DNA from: Copromyces sp. CBS 386.78
Taxonomy: Eukaryota > Ascomycota > Sordariomycetes > Sordariales > Sordariaceae
Assembly: GCA_030685235.1 (NCBI GenBank)
Contig: MU839311.1
Span: 1 to 26,838, forward strand
Direction: 5' to 3'
DNA length: 26,838 nt
In this document: positions 22,701 through 26,838 of the stretch, piece after piece
Numbering within the stretch: position 1 is the stretch's first letter
Layout: every line of letters begins with the position of its first letter
Made by a program: the position numbers and the translations under genes
The notes under the pieces: model-generated
Databases searched by the model: none
What the model saw: only the letters and a program-made list of their open reading frames with translations
Told to the model about the DNA's origin: nothing

Positions 22701-24250
22701 GTATTTTTTTAATTATTATAATACTTTCTACTAGCGGCGGGCTTAGCGGCCAAAACGGCCGGAATAATTAGAATAATATTAATAGCGCAAACTTACTTTT
22801 AATTACAACCTTTACTACAGCCCTTATTCTTTAACTTTTTGCCGGTAGAATATTAAGGGCCCTAAGAACTATAATTAATTAAAGTAATATAATTACGAAT
22901 AATATAACCGGGCTTGCCGTAGCGATGGTAAAAGCTATTATAAGAATATTAGTCGAAAATATCCTTATAAATAAAAATTACGAAATCGACGGCGTCTAAA
23001 TCTATTTTATTACTACCCTAATTAATAGGAACGTCGTCGGCAATAAATTTAATATTAGAGCGACCTCCGTTATTATTACTACCGCTACCGCTATTAAAAT
23101 TAAAGAAGTAATTTACTATCTTTTAGCAATAATCTGCGTCCTTAAAGTTACTAGCGACGTTACAATATATTTTGAACTAATATTTAAAATTATTATTAGG
23201 AGGAAGGTCGTAGTAAATAAGAACGTTATAAAAACGTTTATTAATTTTATTTTAAAAATAATAAACCTTTATTAAATTATCGAAATTATAGAAATTTATT
23301 AAATTAATTAATTTAAATTCGAAGTCCGCGAAAAATATATTCTTTATATATAATTCTTATAAACGGCGGCTAACGTTTATTTTAAAATTTATATTTTAAA
23401 AACGAAAAATTAGGTATTTTATAAATTTAATACCTATTTTTTAATATTAATTTATTTCGTTAAAGTTTAATTAAATTATATTTAGATTATTTTAAATACC
23501 GGATAAGATTTCGGATTTTAAAAATATAGTCGTACAAATAATTTTAACGTCTTTAGAAGAATAGAAGGCGGTATAGTACTTCTATTAAAATTAAATACGA
23601 AAGCGCTAAATTTTAAAGATATTATATTTACGAACGGGGCTACTAATTTCCTTACCGGTAAAAATAGGCGGGTTCTCTACTATTTAGCGAAGAAAGGAGG
23701 ATATAATTACCTTCGTAATTGTATTATTAACGGAAGAAGAAGAAATCTATATCTTAAAAGTATTATATTCCGCGAATAAAATATTGTAAACGGATTTGAA
23801 ATTAATGTAATCGAAGTTCTTTTAATCGAAATTAAATTAAGCGTCGTCGGCTATTTAGCGGGCGGTCTTAAATTCCTCCTTAGAGCGTTCGAAATCGTTA
23901 ATAATATTATCGTAAAGTATAAAATTAGTATAATAAAGGCGATTAAAGGGTACGACAATAGACCAGAAAGTAAGGTAATAGGTAATAATAGCTGCGTTTT
24001 CGAAGTGTTTACGAGGAATAGGTAGGCCGTTTTTTTAGTTGAGGCCTTTAAGGAAGTTAGTGAAGGCTACGTCTTTAAGTATCTTAAGAAGCGCGGTATA
24101 GTAAATTATAATATCGAATTTAATTTCGAAAGTTTTATTAAGGGTGGAGTATAGCGAGTTTAAATCGAAAGTACTAGCCTTAGGAATTACGAAGTTAGGG
24201 AGATTATTACTACTAAAATTGCCGTTTAAGGAGAAAAGGGCGGGATTATT
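22700..24250 (-). pseudogene. gag: Element D gag, RIP-degraded
   Basis: Capsid/nucleocapsid remnant on -. A Gly/Ser/Asn-rich segment (FNFNSGSGSNNNGGRS, about 23105-23050) precedes the zinc-knuckle position. At 22930-22889 the spacing CX2CX4HX4C is intact but all four ligands are Tyr (HR, GKPG, IIRN between them). Upstream, to about 24250, the capsid part is too scrambled to place a start. In A and B the low-complexity tail follows the knuckle instead. Confidence 0.65.
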
Positions 24251-24571
24251 ATCGTTGTAAAGTATAAAATAAAAGAGAAGTGATTACTTAAGATAGAAGA
24301 GGGGTAAAGGTCTATTATTAGGACCGTTTAAAGTAATTAAAACGAAGTAATCCTTTATTTACTAAATAAAGAATACCTTCCCTTACGTACTAGTAAAAGG
24401 AGGTTTAGAGTTTTAATTGGGCGATTATTATAATTACAATTATTAATATTTGGAGGGGTATTAGGCTTAGCGATTTATAATGAAGCGATCCTTGTACGCG
24501 CGCGAACGAAAATAATTGCGATAAAAGATAGGTTTACGCTGTAAACGTAATAGTTAAAAGGTGCAATTAAT
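24251..24571 (-). other. Element D 5' leader
   Basis: Between the 5' LTR and gag on -. AT-rich with a GCGCGC-containing patch near 24500. No primer-binding site assigned. Confidence 0.45.
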
Positions 24572-24796
24572 TATTACGGGAAGAGGGCGAGAGGTTGGGT
24601 ATAGATAATTAATATACGTAATTGTACGAGGGAAGAAAGGGAAGAGTATAGAGGTACGATCGGGAAATAGGCCTTTATAGGATTCGAACTATAAACCCCT
24701 AGTAGGTCTATAGCGGGAGGCTATAGTTAATTAACCGATAGTGATAGTAGTAAGCTATTATCACCAGCATATACAATATAGGCTAACCCTATAACA
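24572..24796 (-). repeat. Element D 5' LTR (element orientation -)
   Basis: 225 bp, ends on + with CCTATAACA followed by AACCT. It contains two perfect 7-bp stem-loops forming part of a tRNA-like region. Confidence 0.9.
24674..24745 (-). promoter_or_regulatory. tRNA-like core in the LTR of element D
   Basis: On -: a D-arm-like CTATCGGTTAATTAAC (about 24742-24727), an anticodon-arm-like stem-loop 24726-24708 (7-bp stem CTATAGC/GCTATAG, 5-nt loop), and a T-arm-like stem-loop 24695-24674 (TTTATAG/CTATAAA) whose loop holds TTCGAATC. AGTTCGAATCC at 24690-24680 fits the Pol III B-box. The arms come in tRNA order and spacing. No acceptor stem is seen. It may be an internal Pol III promoter or a tRNA-derived segment fixed in the LTR. 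Confidence 0.45.
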
Positions 24797-24807
24797 AACC
24801 TATTACA

Positions 24808-25215
24808 TTATATTTAACCTTCTTTTTAATCCCTTTCGTCGCCGCTATTATTCTCTCGTAAGCACGCCCAAAGAGTCTCCTTCTATCGCTTTACTTACAA
24901 TACCTTCGTCGCTTTCGTTCCCTCAGCGACATCCCTCTCGCCGTACTACTCTCGTCTCCTCTAACAACACCGGTCTCCCTCTATCGCCTCGCTTATAATA
25001 CTTTTATCGCTTCGTCACCTCGCAACACCCTATCCTCCACGTCTCTCTTGCTCGGTCTCCCTTACTCGCCTACAATTAAACTAGATCTCTGCTGCCTGGA
25101 CCCCCGTCCCTCTCGACAACGGCACCAATCATCTTCTCATAGAAGGACTCGCCCCTACGATATAGGTTTTTCGCCGCCTACCTTTTCGCCTACCGTCCTT
25201 TTTTTTTTTCAGATG
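24808..25215 (+). other. Element C pyrimidine-rich leader with splice-acceptor-like end
   Basis: Strongly C/T-biased on + with TCGC-type words repeated (CTCGCC, TATCGC, CGTCGC). It ends in a T-run (25199-25209) directly followed by CAG and ATGG at 25211-25216, a shape typical of a fungal 3' splice site before a start codon. The frame from that ATG stops after 17 codons. It keeps CpA and is only mildly RIP-mutated. Confidence 0.4.
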
Positions 25216-25276
25216 GCAATACATTCCTCGGTTAACGATAAAGTCCATTTAACACTTCGATTATAATTTCGGTAAT

Positions 25277-25313
25277 GAAGAGAAGGAGGAGGGAGAGGAG
25301 GGGAGAAGGGAGG
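25277..25313 (+). repeat. 37-nt uninterrupted purine tract in element C
   Basis: G/A only, GAAGAGAAGGAGGAGGGAG followed by more of the same. It lies mid-element, so it is not the terminal polypurine tract. Such tracts can form triplex DNA or serve as a second priming site (inference). Confidence 0.7.
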
Positions 25314-25449
25314 TAGTAGTAATACTCTAATTTACGGAGCATACTAGTTACGCTAAGACAAAGTTAGTCCATTTCGACCCGGTAGGGGCCCAAACGGTTA
25401 TAACAACGACAACTTTAAAGAAGAGGAATACTTAAATTAAGTAGTTATT

Positions 25450-26085
25450 ATATCGCTAAATAGCAACGCCCTAATAAGACAACGGTGGAGGGAATACTAA
25501 CTAGGATTCAAAAAGAGGAGTTCTAGCAGCTAGGAAAGGCGAAGCTATAACAACGGAGATGCTGGCCATTTGCCGCCTCGTTAACAATACAATAAATCTT
25601 TATACTATTACCCCTTCACGTATAACCAATTGGAAACTAGTATCTACTACAAAACGCAACCGTAGGAGGGTAGTAGATATAATATTTCGTAGGTACAACA
25701 ATTATTAGGGTCGCTTTTAGCGAGAGGTTCAATAGAGTCGCTAATAAAAGATAGTTCCTACTAGCAAGAGAAGTAGAGTAATACGAAGCACTAGGTAATA
25801 GCCGTAATCTAACTATTAACCGGGTATAGATTTACAACGCGGCAGAAGAGGTTCCTAAATAAGCACAGTCTAAATATGTTCCCTAATTAAGTCTTAGTAC
25901 CCGTTAGCCTTTTAAAGTACAACTCTATAAGGGTAGGTGCTTAGCAGGGTACCGCCGACTCGGGTAGGAAGTAGGTAATTGTATAGCGTTTATTTAGGGG
26001 CTCAGATAGAAATATCTTATCTTTTCCGGTATTGTTAATTCTTCCCCGTACGGTAGGTATTTAATTGGGAGTAGTTATTAATAGA
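25450..26085 (+). pseudogene. Element C degenerate CDS, unidentified
   Basis: Two overlapping + phases are open except for TAA/TAG. The first reads EMLAICRLVNNTINLYTITP then SRITNWKLVSTTKRNRRRV (about 25547-25690). The second, from 25698, reads RVAFSERFNRVANKR, FLLAREVE, YEALGNSRNLTINRV, IYNAAEEVPK, FKVQLYKGRCLAGYRRLG and SGIVNSSPYGRYLIGSSY to about 26075. One indel would join them into about 200 codons. There is no CCHC knuckle or polymerase motif. It may be a gag-like or element-specific protein. The coherent sequence and stop type favour a former gene. Confidence 0.4.
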
Positions 26086-26162
26086 TTTCGTCGTTTTATA
26101 TAATTAGCTACTTAATACTTTGTATAGTGGACCGACCTCCCTAAGAGGGAGCAGGGGGGTAA

Positions 26163-26405
26163 TGTTATAGGGCTAGAGCCTAGAGGTTAGACTTAGCTAA
26201 TGCTAGGTCTATAAAGCCTACGAAGGCTTTGGTCCGGCTACCTCGGTCTGGGTACGGCTGCCCCGGCCTTAGCACTACGGTATACAAAACCCTTTTCCAA
26301 ACTATACCTTCTATATAGTCTTTCCTTCCTTTTCTTTCTTATTAAATATAGCATTTCAACCTTACACGACTGCTCGCTATGCCTTACTCTTGTAGACTCG
26401 TTACA
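26163..26405 (+). repeat. Element C 3' LTR
   Basis: 243 bp, begins TGTTATAGGGCTAGAGCC and ends CTCGTTACA, followed by the TSD GGGAC. One 20-bp tandem unit shorter than the 5' LTR. Confidence 0.88.
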
Positions 26406-26433
26406 GGGACTTTTCGAGTTCTATTTTAGTTTA

Positions 26434-26517
26434 TAATAGTAAAATAGTCTTCCCTTGGGCGGAGCTGGATATGCTCGAGGGAGGCAGTGAAACACCATTC
26501 TGCCCAAGCTAGGAGAT
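26434..26517 (-). repeat. Right terminal inverted repeat (84 bp)
   Basis: Reverse complement of 162-245 with three transitions. The internal inverted motif CTTGGGC (26454-26460) / GCCCAAG (26502-26508) is conserved at the same distance from the end as on the left. Confidence 0.85.
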
Positions 26518-26529
26518 TATATATATAAA
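26518..26529. repeat. 12-bp direct repeat, right copy (putative TSD)
   Basis: TATATATATAAA, identical and in the same orientation as 150-161. Confidence 0.5.
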
Positions 26530-26838
26530 TTTTTTTTTTTTAAATTTTTTTTCTTTTTCCTTTTTTTTTTTTTCTTTTTTTTTTCTTTTTTTCCCTTTTT
26601 TTTTTATTTTTTTTTTTTTTTAAATTTTTCTCTTGTTTTTTCTTTATATATATATTTGGTTTTACCTATATATTTATATTTGTTTTCAATTTTATATTTA
26701 TTTTCTTTTTCTTTTTTCCTTCCTTTTACTTTATTTTTCTATTTTTTCCTTTTTATTTTTATTTTTATTTTTATTTTTATTTTTATTTTTATTTTTATTT
26801 TTATTTTTATTTTTATTTTTATTTTTATTTTTATTTTT
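26530..26838. repeat. T-rich low-complexity tract ending in (ATTTTT)n
   Basis: Poly-pyrimidine and T-runs with scattered C and A, then 14 perfect ATTTTT units from 26755 to the window end. No coding sequence. The array may continue beyond the window. Confidence 0.9.

Larger units (their letters stand above)
17768..24796 (-). mobile_element. Element D: degenerate Ty3/gypsy-type LTR retrotransposon nested in C
   Basis: Direct 225-bp LTRs (17768-17992 and 24572-24796) sit in the end of C's left LTR, with the duplication AACCC (17763-17767) and AACCT (24797-24801), one C/T apart. The coding order is readable only on -: gag (about 24200-22700), protease, RT, RNase H, integrase, GPY/F (about 18600). 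Hence the 5' LTR is the right one. On - the LTR starts TGTTATAGGGTTAGCC. Total length is 7029 bp. All frames are RIP-broken. Confidence 0.9.
17511..26405 (+). mobile_element. Element C: non-autonomous LTR element, split by element D
   Basis: Termini are LTRs at 17511-17767 (plus its last bases at 24802-24807) and 26163-26405, flanked by the perfect 5-bp duplication GGGAC (17506-17510, 26406-26410). After removing D the element is about 1.86 kb: LTR 263 bp, internal about 1355 bp, LTR 243 bp. A polypurine tract before the right LTR (about 26141-26162, GAGGGAGCAGGGGGGTAA) sets the + orientation. No RT or integrase fits in this length, so it is a short non-autonomous (LARD-like) element. It is less RIP-mutated than A, B and D. 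Confidence 0.85.
162..26517. mobile_element. Composite: TIR element filled with five nested LTR elements
   Basis: The interval is bounded by 84-bp inverted repeats and flanked by a 12-bp direct repeat. Subtracting element A (with B inside), the TRIM and element C (with D inside), plus one TSD copy each, leaves about 2.6 kb: 162-743, about 15029-15822, about 16404-17510 and 26411-26517. This is a usual size for a class II transposon. The residue carries one fairly coherent degenerate reading frame on + and a weaker one on -, converging. Long TIRs with a possible TSD above 8 bp recall Mutator-like or hAT elements, but I recognise no transposase motif, so the superfamily is open. An alternative is two inverted copies of some other short repeat with T-rich tails. 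Confidence 0.5.

Noticed and set aside
25048..25266. 72-codon frame on + in the leader of C
   Set aside because: Reads through the pyrimidine-rich leader and T-run. Only its last 17 codons, after the CAG/ATG, could be meaningful.
162..26517. A Starship-type giant element or gene cluster
   Set aside because: I saw no captain-type tyrosine recombinase motif and no cargo genes; the length is explained by nested retrotransposons.

Overview
The window looks like a fully heterochromatic, AT-rich island from a filamentous ascomycete (Pezizomycotina). Almost every old coding frame is broken by TAA or TAG, rarely TGA. CpA/TpG dinucleotides are scarce while CpG stays common. That is the footprint of repeat-induced point mutation (RIP, CpA to TpA). 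I see no intact gene. What remains is a set of nested, dead transposable elements, read here from terminal repeats, target-site duplications (TSDs) and degenerate protein motifs.

Layout, from the outside in. Low-complexity A-rich (1-149) and T-rich (26530-26838) DNA encloses a composite bounded by 84-bp terminal inverted repeats (162-245 and 26434-26517, 81/84 identical), with the same 12-bp AT sequence outside each end. Removing the insertions leaves about 2.6 kb between the outer ends: a pseudo-CDS on + (about 300-743 continuing at 15029-15640) and a possible one on - (about 17300-16480). I cannot assign either to a family. Into this went: (A) a Ty3/gypsy-type LTR retrotransposon, 744-15023, TSD TAAGG; (B) a second gypsy-type element, 5403-12227, TSD CTTCT, inserted inside A's reverse transcriptase/RNase H junction; (T) a 576-bp miniature LTR element (TRIM) on -, 15823-16398, TSD ACCCT; (C) a short non-autonomous LTR element with termini 17511 and 26405, TSD GGGAC; and (D) a third gypsy-type element on -, 17768-24796, inserted a few bases from the end of C's left LTR.

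A, B and D each keep a recognisable gag (CCHC zinc-knuckle position), protease, reverse transcriptase, RNase H, integrase and GPY/F order. In all three, RIP has changed the zinc ligands to tyrosine and removed protease and polymerase catalytic residues. All five LTR families begin with a related TGTcAcaGGg-type terminus, so the non-autonomous T and C could have been mobilised by relatives of A, B or D (inference).

The points most worth checking are the unidentified TIR element, its barely mutated hairpin-bearing TIRs, a sharply bounded low-RIP island in B (about 5430-6140), and tRNA-like (A-box/B-box) sequences in the TRIM and in the LTRs of D.
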